From contig NZ_CP092104.1 in NCBI RefSeq assembly GCF_016918765.2, positions 2,976,001 to 3,040,000 on the forward strand: 64,000 nt of DNA, given 5' to 3'. Position numbers and translations under genes: made by a program. Source of the DNA: Flagellatimonas centrodinii (lineage in GTDB: Bacteria; Pseudomonadota; Gammaproteobacteria; Nevskiales; Nevskiaceae). Below the pieces are notes generated by a model. It saw only the letters and a list, made by a program, of their open reading frames with translations. It was not told where the DNA came from and did not search any database. Below, one piece after another: positions 16,880 through 26,412 of the stretch (within the stretch, counting starts at the first letter, position 1; the number at the start of each line of letters is the position of its first letter).

Positions 16880-19800
16880 ATGAAAATTCAGGAACTCTTC
16901 GAGCGGCCCATCCGCCGCAACATCAATGGTGTCATCAAGGCGGACCAGAACGATGCCGCATCGGTCTGGCAGGAGCTTGACGAGTACGTTGTCACCAAGG
17001 AGCTGGACCAGCACTTTCGCCGCTTCTTCGACAGCTATCTTGCCGCCCTGCAACGGCCCGAAGAAGCGGCAGGCAAAGTGGGCGTCTGGATCTCCGGCTT
17101 CTTCGGCTCTGGTAAGTCCCACTTCCTGAAGATCCTGTCTTACCTATTGGAGAACCGCGAGGTCACCCATGATGGGCAGACCCGCAAGGCAGCCGAGTTC
17201 TTCCGCAGCAAGATCACCGATGCCATGCTGGTGGCGGACATCGAGCGCGCCGTCTCCAGTGACACCGACGTGCTGCTGTTCAACATCGACAGCAAAGCCG
17301 ATGCAGCAGATGGTCGAGACACCGTGCTGCGCGTCTTCCTCAAGGTGTTTAACGAGAAGCTTGGCTACTGCGGCGACCACGCACACATTGCGCACATGGA
17401 GCGCATGCTCAGTGCCAAGGGGGTCTACGACCGCTTCCGTGCCACCTTCGAGGCCGATGCAGGCGAGTCGTGGGAGGCCGCCCGTGACGCCTACAGCTTC
17501 CATCTCGATGCCTTTGGTAAGGCCCTGTCGGAAGCACTCGGCCAGGCGATCCCGGATGCCGAAGCCTGGATGCAGCGCTTTGAGACCGACTTCTCCCTGA
17601 CCGTTGAGAACTTCGCGGAATGGATCAAGGACTACCTCGACAAGCAGGGCAAGTCGCGCCGACTGGTGTTCCTCGTCGACGAAATCGGCCAGTTCGTGGG
17701 CAAAGACACCCAGCTCATGCTCAGCCTGCAAACCATCACCGAAAACCTCGGCACCGTTTGCGGTGGCCGTGCCTGGGTGGTGGTCACCTCACAGGAAGAC
17801 ATCGATGCCGTCATCGGTGAAGTCCGCGCCTCCCGCGCCAACGACTTCTCGAAGATTCAGGGCCGCTTCAAAACCCGGTTGTCACTTTCCAGCGCCAATG
17901 TCGATGAGGTCATTCAGGCCCGCCTGTTGGCCAAGCCCAAACCCATCCATGACCAGCTGACCCAGCTCTACTCGGGTAAAGCAGACATCCTCAGCAATCA
18001 GCTGAGCTTCGTGGGCACCGGGCGAACCTTCCGTGCCTACGGCGACCAAAATCACTTTGCCGAGGTGTATCCCTTCGCGCCTTACCAGTTCCAACTGGTG
18101 CAGCGCATCTTCGAGAGCATTCGCAAAGCGGGCGCCACAGGGCTGCATCTCGCACGTGGCGAGCGTTCGCTCCTGGATGCCTTCCAGTCAGCGGCGACGG
18201 CGGTTGCCGAGGAAGAGGTCGGCATTCTTGTTCCTCTCCATCGCTTCTACTCCAGCATCGAGAGCTTTCTCGAAGGCGTCGTCAAATCCACCATCGATAA
18301 CGCCAGCCGCAACGTCAGCCTCAAGCCCTTTGACGTCCTGCTGCTCAAAACCCTGTTTCTCATCCGTTACGTGGACGAACTCAAGGGCAACGTCGACAAC
18401 CTCATCACCCTGTTCATCGACCGCATTGATGCCGACCGCCTAGCGCTCCGCAACGAGATAGAAGCCAGCCTCCAGCGTTTGGAAAAGGAAACACTCGTCG
18501 CCCGCAACGGCGATGACTTCTTCTTCCTCACCAACGAAGAGCGGGATGTCAGCCGCGAGATCAAGGAAGTTGATCTCAGCAGCGCTGACGAGGCCAAAGA
18601 GCTGGGCAAGCTGGTCTTTGAAGAGGTGCTCAAGGGCATCCGCAAATTCCGCTACCCGACCAATCGCAAGGACTTCGGCCTCAACCTCACCTGCGATGGT
18701 TTTCCTCACGGGCGGCCTGAAGAAGGCAACTTGCCGTTGCAGGTCATCAGCCCGTTGAACGACGAGCACCGCAGCTTTGACGAGCCACGCTGCATCATGG
18801 CCAGCGGCAATGCACCCGGCAGCGTCATCGTGCGCATGAGTGATGACGAAGCGCTGGCCCGAGAGCTGCGCCTCTATCTCCAGACTGACCGCTATGTCAG
18901 CCGCAAGGCCGACAACTCGCTGCCATCCGCCACCCAGAAAATCCTCCGCGAGCGAACCGAAGAAAACCGCCAGCGCAGAGGCCGTCTGTCGGTGATTGTC
19001 GAGCGCCTGATCAAAGACGCCGACTATTACGCCGCAGGCCAAAAGCCGACCCTCAAGGGCAGCGCGCCGCAGGCATTGGTCGATGAAGCACTGGGTTACT
19101 TCGTCGCCAACACCTTCTCCAAGCTCGGCTACATCGAGCACCTCAATCCCGATCCGCAGAAGGAGGCCCACACCCTCATCGCCACCCACGGCACGGCGGG
19201 GCTGGACCTCGAAACCACTTCGCAGACCAATCCGCGCGCGCTTAAAGAACTGAGCCAGCTCATCGCGCTACAAACCCAGGCTTCGCGGCGCATCGTTCTG
19301 CACGACCTCACCGATGGACACTTTGCCCGGCGTCCTTACGGCTGGCCGGAATGGGAGACCCTCTTGTTGGTCGTGCGCTTGGTCCTTCAGGGCGAACTCA
19401 CCCTCATCTACAACAACACAGCGCTCAAAGTGGAGGAACTCTGGCCGGTGCTGAACACGCCTTCGCGGTGGCGCAGCGTAGAAGTCCAGAAGCGGCAGGC
19501 GATGGGCTCGGCCGAGCTACAGAAGGCGCGGCAGCTGATGAAGGATCTTTTCCACCAGATTGGCCCGGATGGGGAGGACGCCCTTTACGCCGAACTGCGC
19601 CGACAGCTCAGCGGCTGGAAGGTCGAGCTGGAAAAGTGGAAGCTCATGAGTCAGAACGGCTACCCCGGTGGCAAGGCTATCGCCGCCGCCATGGAGGTCG
19701 TCAATCGTCAACTGGCTGCTGCCGACAGCTATGCCGCCATCAGTGGCTTTCTCACGCAACAAAGTGACTTGCTGGATTCGGGTGACACCTTCCACGAACT

Positions 19801-20491
19801 CAAGGACTTCTTCGGCAGCCAGAAAGAAGCCTGGGACCGTCTCAAACAAGCCAGCCAGCGCTTCGGCCTCAACCGCAGCAAGTTGGAGAAGGACGCCCAA
19901 GCAGGTCCAGCCCTGCAACGCATCGAGCTCATTCTCAACGCCGACGCTCCCTACGGGCTGCTGCGGGAAGCCGATGGCCTGATCTCCACCTTAGAGAAAG
20001 CCAACAACGATCTGTTGGAGGCCGCACGACTCCGCGCCCTCGCCAACCTAGAAAAGTCCATTGACAAGGTTCAAGCCGAACTTGAGCTGGTGAAGGCCGA
20101 CGCTGACCTGCGCAACCGCAGCCTCAAGCCCCTTCAAGACCGCAAGGCGCAGATTGGCCAACAGCTCAGCCTCGCGCACCTGTTCCAGTTGCAGGACGAG
20201 CTACAGCATCAAGCCGATGAGGCCATCGACCGCATCCATGCTTGGCAGGAAGCCCAACGCAAGGTGGCACCCCAGCCGCCACCTGTGCCCCCAGCAGGCG
20301 GATCAGCAGGAATCCCCTCAGGCGAGCCCATCATCGCGCCTGCGTTCAAGAAACCTCACATCCTGCGGGCGGCCCAGCTCGCCAGTACGGCGTATATCAG
20401 CTCAGACACCGAGGCAGAGGCATTCCTCGAAAAGCTACGCGCGGAGATGATGTCAGCGCTCAAGCGGGGTGAGCGCATTGAGATCCGATAG
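16880..20491 (+). CDS. brxC: BREX ATPase BrxC
   Basis: 1203-residue large P-loop ATPase of type 1 BREX (also called PglY-like, DUF499). Walker A is GFFGSGKS at 73-80. A Walker B-like region follows at LVFLVDEIGQFVG. The C-terminal half carries long coiled-coil helices (LEKANNDLLEAARLRALANLEKSIDKV) and ends in a Pro-rich linker and a short folded tail. It is full length for the family. ATP hydrolysis by BrxC is needed for host methylation and phage exclusion. Confidence 0.93.
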   Translation: MKIQELFERPIRRNINGVIKADQNDAASVWQELDEYVVTKELDQHFRRFFDSYLAALQRPEEAAGKVGVWISGFFGSGKSHFLKILSYLLENREVTHDGQTRKAAEFFRSKITDAMLVADIERAVSSDTDVLLFNIDSKADAADGRDTVLRVFLKVFNEKLGYCGDHAHIAHMERMLSAKGVYDRFRATFEADAGESWEAARDAYSFHLDAFGKALSEALGQAIPDAEAWMQRFETDFSLTVENFAEWIKDYLDKQGKSRRLVFLVDEIGQFVGKDTQLMLSLQTITENLGTVCGGRAWVVVTSQEDIDAVIGEVRASRANDFSKIQGRFKTRLSLSSANVDEVIQARLLAKPKPIHDQLTQLYSGKADILSNQLSFVGTGRTFRAYGDQNHFAEVYPFAPYQFQLVQRIFESIRKAGATGLHLARGERSLLDAFQSAATAVAEEEVGILVPLHRFYSSIESFLEGVVKSTIDNASRNVSLKPFDVLLLKTLFLIRYVDELKGNVDNLITLFIDRIDADRLALRNEIEASLQRLEKETLVARNGDDFFFLTNEERDVSREIKEVDLSSADEAKELGKLVFEEVLKGIRKFRYPTNRKDFGLNLTCDGFPHGRPEEGNLPLQVISPLNDEHRSFDEPRCIMASGNAPGSVIVRMSDDEALARELRLYLQTDRYVSRKADNSLPSATQKILRERTEENRQRRGRLSVIVERLIKDADYYAAGQKPTLKGSAPQALVDEALGYFVANTFSKLGYIEHLNPDPQKEAHTLIATHGTAGLDLETTSQTNPRALKELSQLIALQTQASRRIVLHDLTDGHFARRPYGWPEWETLLLVVRLVLQGELTLIYNNTALKVEELWPVLNTPSRWRSVEVQKRQAMGSAELQKARQLMKDLFHQIGPDGEDALYAELRRQLSGWKVELEKWKLMSQNGYPGGKAIAAAMEVVNRQLAAADSYAAISGFLTQQSDLLDSGDTFHELKDFFGSQKEAWDRLKQASQRFGLNRSKLEKDAQAGPALQRIELILNADAPYGLLREADGLISTLEKANNDLLEAARLRALANLEKSIDKVQAELELVKADADLRNRSLKPLQDRKAQIGQQLSLAHLFQLQDELQHQADEAIDRIHAWQEAQRKVAPQPPPVPPAGGSAGIPSGEPIIAPAFKKPHILRAAQLASTAYISSDTEAEAFLEKLRAEMMSALKRGERIEIR

Positions 20492-20520
20492 CCAAACCGA
20501 CAGGACCAAGAGGGACGTGA

Positions 20521-22254
20521 ATGTATAAGCCAGGCGGAACAATTCACGATCTGCTCAACGGCATCGTCGACCACAAATACATTCTTCCAGCTATCCAACG
20601 GGAATTTGTCTGGGGACCTGAGCAAATCTGCAAGCTCTTCGACAGCCTGATGCAGGGGTATCCGTTCGGAACCTTCTTGTTTTGGAAAATCGAACCCGAG
20701 CAACAAGCGCAGTATCAATTTTACGATTTCGTCCAGCACTTTCATCAGCGCGACCGATACCATTGCGAGCTGATCGAGGCCCTTCCGCAGAAAGCACTGA
20801 CGGCCGTGCTCGATGGTCAGCAACGCATGACCGCGCTCAATATTGGTTTGCGTGGCTCCTACGCATGGCGAATCGCCGGAAAGTGGCGAACCAATGACGC
20901 AGCCTTCCCGATCAGACATCTTCACCTCGACCTCTTGGGCAAGCCTGACCCGGAAAGCGGATCGCAGTATCGGTTTGAATTCCTCACCGGTGACCAGCTG
21001 GCGAAAGCGACGCCTGACCAATGCTGGTTCAAGGTATCGAGAGTCGTCAGCGAATCACATGATGAGCTGGTGGACGAACTCGACCACATCGCCGACGGCG
21101 AGCGGCGGAAGACCGCTCGTGGAGTGCTTCGGCATCTGCTGAAAACCATTCACGACCGAGAGGTGGTGTCCTACTACGAGGAAACCAATCAGGACCTTGA
21201 GCGCGTCCTGAACATCTTCATCCGGATGAACAGCGGCGGCACGGCGCTCTCATACTCGGATCTGTTGCTTTCCATTGCCGTTGCGCAATGGAGCAAACTC
21301 GATGCCCGCCAGGAGATTCATGATCTGGTGGACGAGATGAATGCGGAGGGCGATGGCTTTGCCTACAGCAAGGACCTCGTGCTGAAAGCGGGGCTGATGC
21401 TTGCCGATATCGGCAGCGTTGGCTTCAAGGTCGAGAACTTCAACAAGGCCAACATGGCCAAGCTTGAGGATCAGTGGCAGGTCATCCGAACCTCATTGAT
21501 GCTCGCAGTCCGTTTGCTTGCCAGCTTCGGATTCAACGGCCAGAACCTGCGAGCGGACAGCGCCATCTTGCCCATCGCGTACTACCTACACATGAGAGCG
21601 CTGGGTGAAGGCTATTTGTCGCGCTCGGAGTTCGCAGTTGATCGAGAGGCCGTTCGCAAATGGCTGGTCCGCAGTCTGCTGAAGGCGTCAGGCATCTGGG
21701 GGAGTGGTCTGGATACGCTGCTGACCGACCTGCGTGAGGTGCTCAAGACCAAAGCGTCGAGTGGCTTTCCTGTCGCCGATTTGGAAGGTGCGATGTCGAA
21801 GCGTGGCAAGTCACTGACCTTTTCGGAAGATGAGATCGACGAGCTCTGTGATTTGCCCTACGGGCACAAATCCACCTTCGCTCTCCTATCCGTGCTCTTC
21901 CCTGGGTTCGACTTCTCCCAGCATTTTCATGTTGACCACATCTTCCCCAAAGGTCGGTTCACTAAGGCAAAGCTGATCAAGGCTGGATTTGATTCCAATC
22001 TGGTTGATGAGCTCACCGAGCAGTGCAATCAATTGCCGAACCTGCAACTACTCGTCGGCTCCATTAACAACGAAAAGCGCCAGAAGATGCCTCTAGAGTG
22101 GTACGCCGTGCAGTGGCCCGATGAGATGGCTCGAAGGCAGTACCTCGACAACCAAGCCATACCGAACCTCCCTGCCGACCTGCTCGGGTTCCCCGAGTTC
22201 TACAAGCAACGTAGGGCCACTCTTAAGGCCCGTATCACGGCGGCTCTTCAATAA
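20521..22254 (+). CDS. brxU: GmrSD/BrxU-like DUF262-HNH endonuclease, BREX accessory
   Basis: 577-residue protein with an N-terminal DUF262/ParB-like nucleotidase motif (AIQREFVWGPEQI, then VLDGQQRMTAL) and a C-terminal DUF1524 HNH-type nuclease (HFHVDHIFPKGRF, then NLQLLVGSINNEKRQ). This fusion is the GmrSD/BrxU family, type IV enzymes that cleave modified (e.g. hydroxymethyl- or glucosyl-cytosine) phage DNA. It lies in the operon between brxC and pglX, 29 bases after brxC and 3 bases before pglX. It would complement BREX by attacking modified phages. The symbol is by family resemblance. Confidence 0.82.
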   Translation: MYKPGGTIHDLLNGIVDHKYILPAIQREFVWGPEQICKLFDSLMQGYPFGTFLFWKIEPEQQAQYQFYDFVQHFHQRDRYHCELIEALPQKALTAVLDGQQRMTALNIGLRGSYAWRIAGKWRTNDAAFPIRHLHLDLLGKPDPESGSQYRFEFLTGDQLAKATPDQCWFKVSRVVSESHDELVDELDHIADGERRKTARGVLRHLLKTIHDREVVSYYEETNQDLERVLNIFIRMNSGGTALSYSDLLLSIAVAQWSKLDARQEIHDLVDEMNAEGDGFAYSKDLVLKAGLMLADIGSVGFKVENFNKANMAKLEDQWQVIRTSLMLAVRLLASFGFNGQNLRADSAILPIAYYLHMRALGEGYLSRSEFAVDREAVRKWLVRSLLKASGIWGSGLDTLLTDLREVLKTKASSGFPVADLEGAMSKRGKSLTFSEDEIDELCDLPYGHKSTFALLSVLFPGFDFSQHFHVDHIFPKGRFTKAKLIKAGFDSNLVDELTEQCNQLPNLQLLVGSINNEKRQKMPLEWYAVQWPDEMARRQYLDNQAIPNLPADLLGFPEFYKQRRATLKARITAALQ

Positions 22255-22257
22255 CTC

Positions 22258-25200
22258 ATGAACAAATCCGCCCTCAAGAAATACGCGCCCCAAGCCCGTA
22301 GGGACTTCATCGCCGCCGTCACTCAGCGCGCCCAGCGTCTGGGGCTGGACCCGGCGCGGCCTGCCACGGTGCAGCAAACCGGGGACGTGCTGCTGATTGA
22401 CGGCCAAGCGTATTCCTCCAATTGGTCCGGGCTGCGTAGCCAACTTCAGGCCCGCATCAAAGACCAAGGCTTTGCCCAGGTGATGGACGCCATGGCCTAC
22501 ACCTGGTTCAACCGCCTGGTGGCCATCCGCTACATGGAGCTGCACGGCTTCCTGGACCATGGCTACCGCGTGCTCAGCCACCCGGCCAACAAAGACACTG
22601 GCCACACCCAGCCCGAGATCCTCGATCACATCAATGAGCTGGATCTGCCCGGCCTCGACCGCAGCCGCGCGCTGGATCTCAAGCTCGCAGGCAACCGCGA
22701 CGAAGAGCTGTACCGCGAGGTGCTGCTGGCTCAGTGCCACGCCTTGCACAAGGCCATGCCCTTCCTGTTCGAATCGCTGGACGACGCCACCGAGCTGCTG
22801 CTGCCCGACGGCCTGCTGCGCACCGATTCCATCCTGGGCAAGCTCGTCACTGCCATCGACGAGGCCGACTGGCAGGACGTCGAAATCATCGGCTGGCTCT
22901 ACCAGTTCTACATCAGCGAGAAGAAGGATCAGGTCATCGGCAAGGTGGTGAAAAGCGAGGACATCCCCGCCGCCACTCAGCTCTTCACCCCCAACTGGAT
23001 CGTCAAATACTTGGTGCAGAATAGCCTCGGCCGCCTGTGGCTGATGGCCAACTCCACAAGCCAACTGGCGACCAAGTGGGAGTACTACATCCAGCCCGCC
23101 GAGCAGACGCCCGAAGTCAACGCCCAGCTCGACACGCTCATTCAGGCCCGGATCAAAGAGGACGGCGCCACCCTCAACCCCGAGTCCCTCACGCTGCTCG
23201 ACCCGGCCTGCGGATCCGGCCACATCCTGGTGGAAGCCTACGACCTGCTGCGCGACATATACCTGGAGCGTGGCTACCGCCGGCAGGACATCCCCCGCCT
23301 GATTCTGGAAATGAACCTCTTCGGCCTGGACATCGACGACCGTGCCGCCCAGCTCGCCGGTTTTGCCCTGTTGATGAAGGCGCGGGCGGATGATCGGCGG
23401 TTGTTTGGGCAGCCTGTGGTGTTGAATGTGTTGGCTTTGCAGGAGGCGAAGGAAGGCAGCGCGGCGGAACTGCACAGCGCGCTGAATGCGCCGCAGATTG
23501 ACTATGCGACGGTGAGCCAGCTTTTTGAGACGTTTGAGCAGGCCAAGACCTTTGGATCGTTGATTCAGATTTCCGATGAACTGGCGAGTGCCTTGCCGGA
23601 TTTGCAGCGTGAGCTGGAGGCCGTACGCGGCGGTGGCGACATGCTAGGGCAGGATGCGGCGGAAACATTGCTGCGGCTGGTGGAGCAGGCGGAAGTGCTA
23701 GCCAAGCAGTTTGATGCTGTAGTGGCGAATCCGCCGTATATGGGCGGCAAAGGCATGAATGCTGACTTGAAGGCTTGGGCAAAGAAAACCTTCCCGGCCA
23801 GCAAGGCCGATCTGTTCGCCATGTTCATAGAACGCGGTTTTGGCTGGTGCAAGCCGGCCGGCTTCAACGGCATGGTGACGATGCAGAGTTGGATGTTCCT
23901 ATCCAGCTTTGAGGACATGCGGACGAAGCTGCTCGAAAATCGCAGCATCAGCACGATGGCGCACCTGGGCGCACGGGCCTTCAGCGAGATCTCCGGCGAA
24001 GTCGTACAGACCACTGCTTTTGTGCTTCAACAAAGGCATATAACTGGTTTCTGCCCGGTGTTTTTCCGGCTAGTTGACGGGAGTGAACCGGCTAAAGCCG
24101 AAGCCCTGCGCACAAATCAGAATCGTTTTGATACAACGTTTCAAGATGAATTCATTAAGGTGCCCGGCAGTCCTATCGCCTATTGGCTAACACAGGACGG
24201 AATCTCGACCTTTGTCGATCAACCAAAATTGGCTGACGTAGGAAAAACACGTCGAGGCTTACAGACCGGCCAGAAAGACAAATTCATTCGTTATTGGCAT
24301 GAATGTGATTCGCGACAGATCGAGTTCAGGTACTTGAGCAGAAATGAAGCCATCGAGTCTCCAGCAAAGTGGTTCATGTTCAACAATGGAGGTGATTTTC
24401 GAAAATGGTTTGGGAATTTGGATCTTGTCGTAAACTGGAAGAATAATGGAAGTGAGCTTAAGGAGTTCCCTGGATCCATCATCCCAAGTGAGGAATTGTA
24501 TTTTGAGCAGGCCGTGGCTTGGCCGAGAATTACAACCACGACCCTTGGTTTTCGACTGCATCCGGAAGGCGTGTTGCCGGGAGATTTGTCTCCGTGCTAC
24601 TACACCGATGACCACCTTGTAGCTTTGGGGTATTTGAACAGCAGCAGCGCCGGCTACTTTTTGAATGCAATTAACCCTACGATAACTTCACCTGTGGGGG
24701 ATATCGCCAAGATCCCCATACCCAGATTGAGCGATTCCGAGCGCACATCAATTGTTGATGCTGTTAGTCAACTGATCGAAATTCACAAAGCCGATTGGAA
24801 TAATCGGGAACAATCTTGGGATTTTTGTTCGATTGAGGGGGTCAAGCCAGGCGGCCGAGGGGCACTCTGTGGTTGGGCGGCAAAACTAAAAGATCAAGAA
24901 AACCGTGCTCGCGAGAAGACATTGGCGTTGGAATCCGAGCTGCAACGGACGATGGCAAGGCTTTGCCTTGTTGAATCCGTGGTTTCGACAGCGGCAGATC
25001 CCCTAGAGATTTGCATTGAACAACAAAATGACTCTTCTCGGGCGGCTGCTCTGACTTCATACGCCATCGGCTGCATGATGGGCCGCTATAGCCTCGACGC
25101 CCCCGGCCTGATCTACGCCCACGCTGGCAACGAAGGCTTCGACCCTAGCCGTTACGAAACCTTCCCGGCCGACGACGACGGCATCGTCCCCATCACCGAC

Positions 25201-25788
25201 GAAGCCTGGTTCGACGACGACGGCGCCAACCGCATCCGCGAATTCGTCCGCGTCGTCTGGGGCGAAGACACCGAAGCCGAAAACATGGCTTGGCTTGCCG
25301 AATCTCTCGGCAGCAAAGCCAGTGAGTCCGTCGACGACACCATCCGCCGCTACCTCAGCCGCGACTTCTACAAAGACCACCTGCAGACCTACAAAAAGCG
25401 GCCCATCTACTGGCTGTTCAGCTCCGGCAAACATAAAGCCTTCGAAGCCCTCGTGTACCTGCACCGCTACAACGCCGGCACACTCTCCCGCATGCGCATG
25501 GAATACGTCGTCCCCCTCCAGTCCCGCATGCAAGCCCGCATCGACAAGCTGGAAGACGACATCACCAGCACCACCAGCAGCGCCCAACAAAAAGCCCTGC
25601 GCAAGCAAAAAGACAAACTCGCCAAACAGCTCGAAGAACTCCGCAGCTTCGACGAAAAACTCCGCCACTTCGCCGACCAACGCATCACCCTGGATCTGGA
25701 TGACGGCGTGAAGGTCAACTACGGCAAGTTCGGGGATCTGTTGGCAGAGGTGAAAGCGGTGACGGGAGGTAGTTCAGATGAGTCTTAA
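22258..25788 (+). CDS. pglX: BREX adenine methyltransferase PglX
   Basis: 1176-residue N6-adenine methyltransferase that marks host DNA in BREX. SAM-binding motif I reads LDPACGSGHILVEAYDLLRD (about 314-330) and the catalytic motif IV is NPPY at 491-494 in VVANPPYMGGKG. The C-terminal part carries the target-recognition region and ends with coiled-coil helices (SRMQARIDKLEDDI, LRKQKDKLAKQLEELRS). The region around 24010-25060 is noticeably more A/T-rich than both sides, consistent with exchange of the specificity domain. The stop overlaps the next gene by 11 bases. Confidence 0.93.
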   Translation: MNKSALKKYAPQARRDFIAAVTQRAQRLGLDPARPATVQQTGDVLLIDGQAYSSNWSGLRSQLQARIKDQGFAQVMDAMAYTWFNRLVAIRYMELHGFLDHGYRVLSHPANKDTGHTQPEILDHINELDLPGLDRSRALDLKLAGNRDEELYREVLLAQCHALHKAMPFLFESLDDATELLLPDGLLRTDSILGKLVTAIDEADWQDVEIIGWLYQFYISEKKDQVIGKVVKSEDIPAATQLFTPNWIVKYLVQNSLGRLWLMANSTSQLATKWEYYIQPAEQTPEVNAQLDTLIQARIKEDGATLNPESLTLLDPACGSGHILVEAYDLLRDIYLERGYRRQDIPRLILEMNLFGLDIDDRAAQLAGFALLMKARADDRRLFGQPVVLNVLALQEAKEGSAAELHSALNAPQIDYATVSQLFETFEQAKTFGSLIQISDELASALPDLQRELEAVRGGGDMLGQDAAETLLRLVEQAEVLAKQFDAVVANPPYMGGKGMNADLKAWAKKTFPASKADLFAMFIERGFGWCKPAGFNGMVTMQSWMFLSSFEDMRTKLLENRSISTMAHLGARAFSEISGEVVQTTAFVLQQRHITGFCPVFFRLVDGSEPAKAEALRTNQNRFDTTFQDEFIKVPGSPIAYWLTQDGISTFVDQPKLADVGKTRRGLQTGQKDKFIRYWHECDSRQIEFRYLSRNEAIESPAKWFMFNNGGDFRKWFGNLDLVVNWKNNGSELKEFPGSIIPSEELYFEQAVAWPRITTTTLGFRLHPEGVLPGDLSPCYYTDDHLVALGYLNSSSAGYFLNAINPTITSPVGDIAKIPIPRLSDSERTSIVDAVSQLIEIHKADWNNREQSWDFCSIEGVKPGGRGALCGWAAKLKDQENRAREKTLALESELQRTMARLCLVESVVSTAADPLEICIEQQNDSSRAAALTSYAIGCMMGRYSLDAPGLIYAHAGNEGFDPSRYETFPADDDGIVPITDEAWFDDDGANRIREFVRVVWGEDTEAENMAWLAESLGSKASESVDDTIRRYLSRDFYKDHLQTYKKRPIYWLFSSGKHKAFEALVYLHRYNAGTLSRMRMEYVVPLQSRMQARIDKLEDDITSTTSSAQQKALRKQKDKLAKQLEELRSFDEKLRHFADQRITLDLDDGVKVNYGKFGDLLAEVKAVTGGSSDES

Positions 25789-26287
25789 CCGGGAGCCGGA
25801 TCCAACTGAACTTTTGACCCATGCGCCATCTGATGACCTCGCTCGTGCGCGGAGGACTCTGTTGGCTATGTCTTTCATTTGCTATCTGATTGTCTACGCT
25901 GGGGTAGTGCCTACCAAGTTGTCATTTCTTGGTGTTGAATTTAGTGCAATGGACCAGATAGCTTTCCTTTGGCTTGTATTGGTGCTTTTCTCGTTCTTCT
26001 CTTTTTCTTTCGTGGTTGCGTTATTACCAGATAGGGCACTGCGAAGTTTCAAGAAAAGTCAGTATGTCGCACACCTCGATTCGTATGCTGAGAGTTTGGA
26101 TCAGGAAACTGAACATCAGAGGCAGGACTATTACCGCACTACTAGAGACCCAGCCGATGTTATAAAACGGGCCCCTTTTCTTTCTACACTTCATGCTGTG
26201 TGGCTCTATTGGATTCCGCTATTGATTGCAGCCCATAGTGGTTTATCGCTGCTGATTAAGATTTTGGAGATAAGGTGCGTTGAGTAG
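25778..26287 (+). CDS. Small membrane protein inside the BREX operon
   Basis: 169-residue protein with hydrophobic helices at about 29-50 (MSFICYLIVYAGVVPTKLSF), 61-83 (IAFLWLVLVLFSFFSFSFVV) and near the C-terminus (WLYWIPLLIAAHSGLSLLI), with a charged, Gln/Glu-rich segment between. No family was recognised. It starts inside the end of pglX (11-base overlap), so it is translationally linked to the methyltransferase. It is clearly more A/T-rich than most neighbours, like the central part of pglX, which suggests it arrived together with that specificity region. Confidence 0.65.
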   Translation: MSLNREPDPTELLTHAPSDDLARARRTLLAMSFICYLIVYAGVVPTKLSFLGVEFSAMDQIAFLWLVLVLFSFFSFSFVVALLPDRALRSFKKSQYVAHLDSYAESLDQETEHQRQDYYRTTRDPADVIKRAPFLSTLHAVWLYWIPLLIAAHSGLSLLIKILEIRCVE

Positions 26288-26375
26288 CACTCGCGAGAAG
26301 TGTCTGGTTTTGTACAGCTGTAATGTCGCGGCGATTGTGCACGTTAGCTTCAAGACGTCTTGGTGATCGTTTGGT

Positions 26376-26410
26376 TTGACATGGAGCGCCAGAGCGTACT
26401 ATTAGTACGC
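26376..26410 (+). promoter_or_regulatory. abiE promoter with palindromic operator
   Basis: TTGACA (26376-26381) and TACTAT (26397-26402), with a 15-base spacer, resemble -35 and -10 boxes; CTATTA at 26399 gives 17. The -10 is embedded in the perfect palindrome GCGTACT-ATT-AGTACGC (26394-26410), two bases before the GTG start of abiEi. AbiEi antitoxins repress their own promoters by binding inverted repeats, so this is a likely autoregulatory operator, and the transcript may be leaderless. Confidence 0.6.
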
Positions 26411-26412
26411 CT

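Noticed and set aside
22093-23475. 460-codon minus-strand frame across the brxU/pglX junction
   Set aside because: It is the antisense of two recognised BREX genes with intact motifs, and its translation is Gln/Val/Gly-rich without domain features.
22258-25788. pglX as a stand-alone type IIL restriction-modification enzyme
   Set aside because: Motif order is similar, but there is no N-terminal nuclease motif, and it lies between brxC and pglZ in a complete BREX locus.
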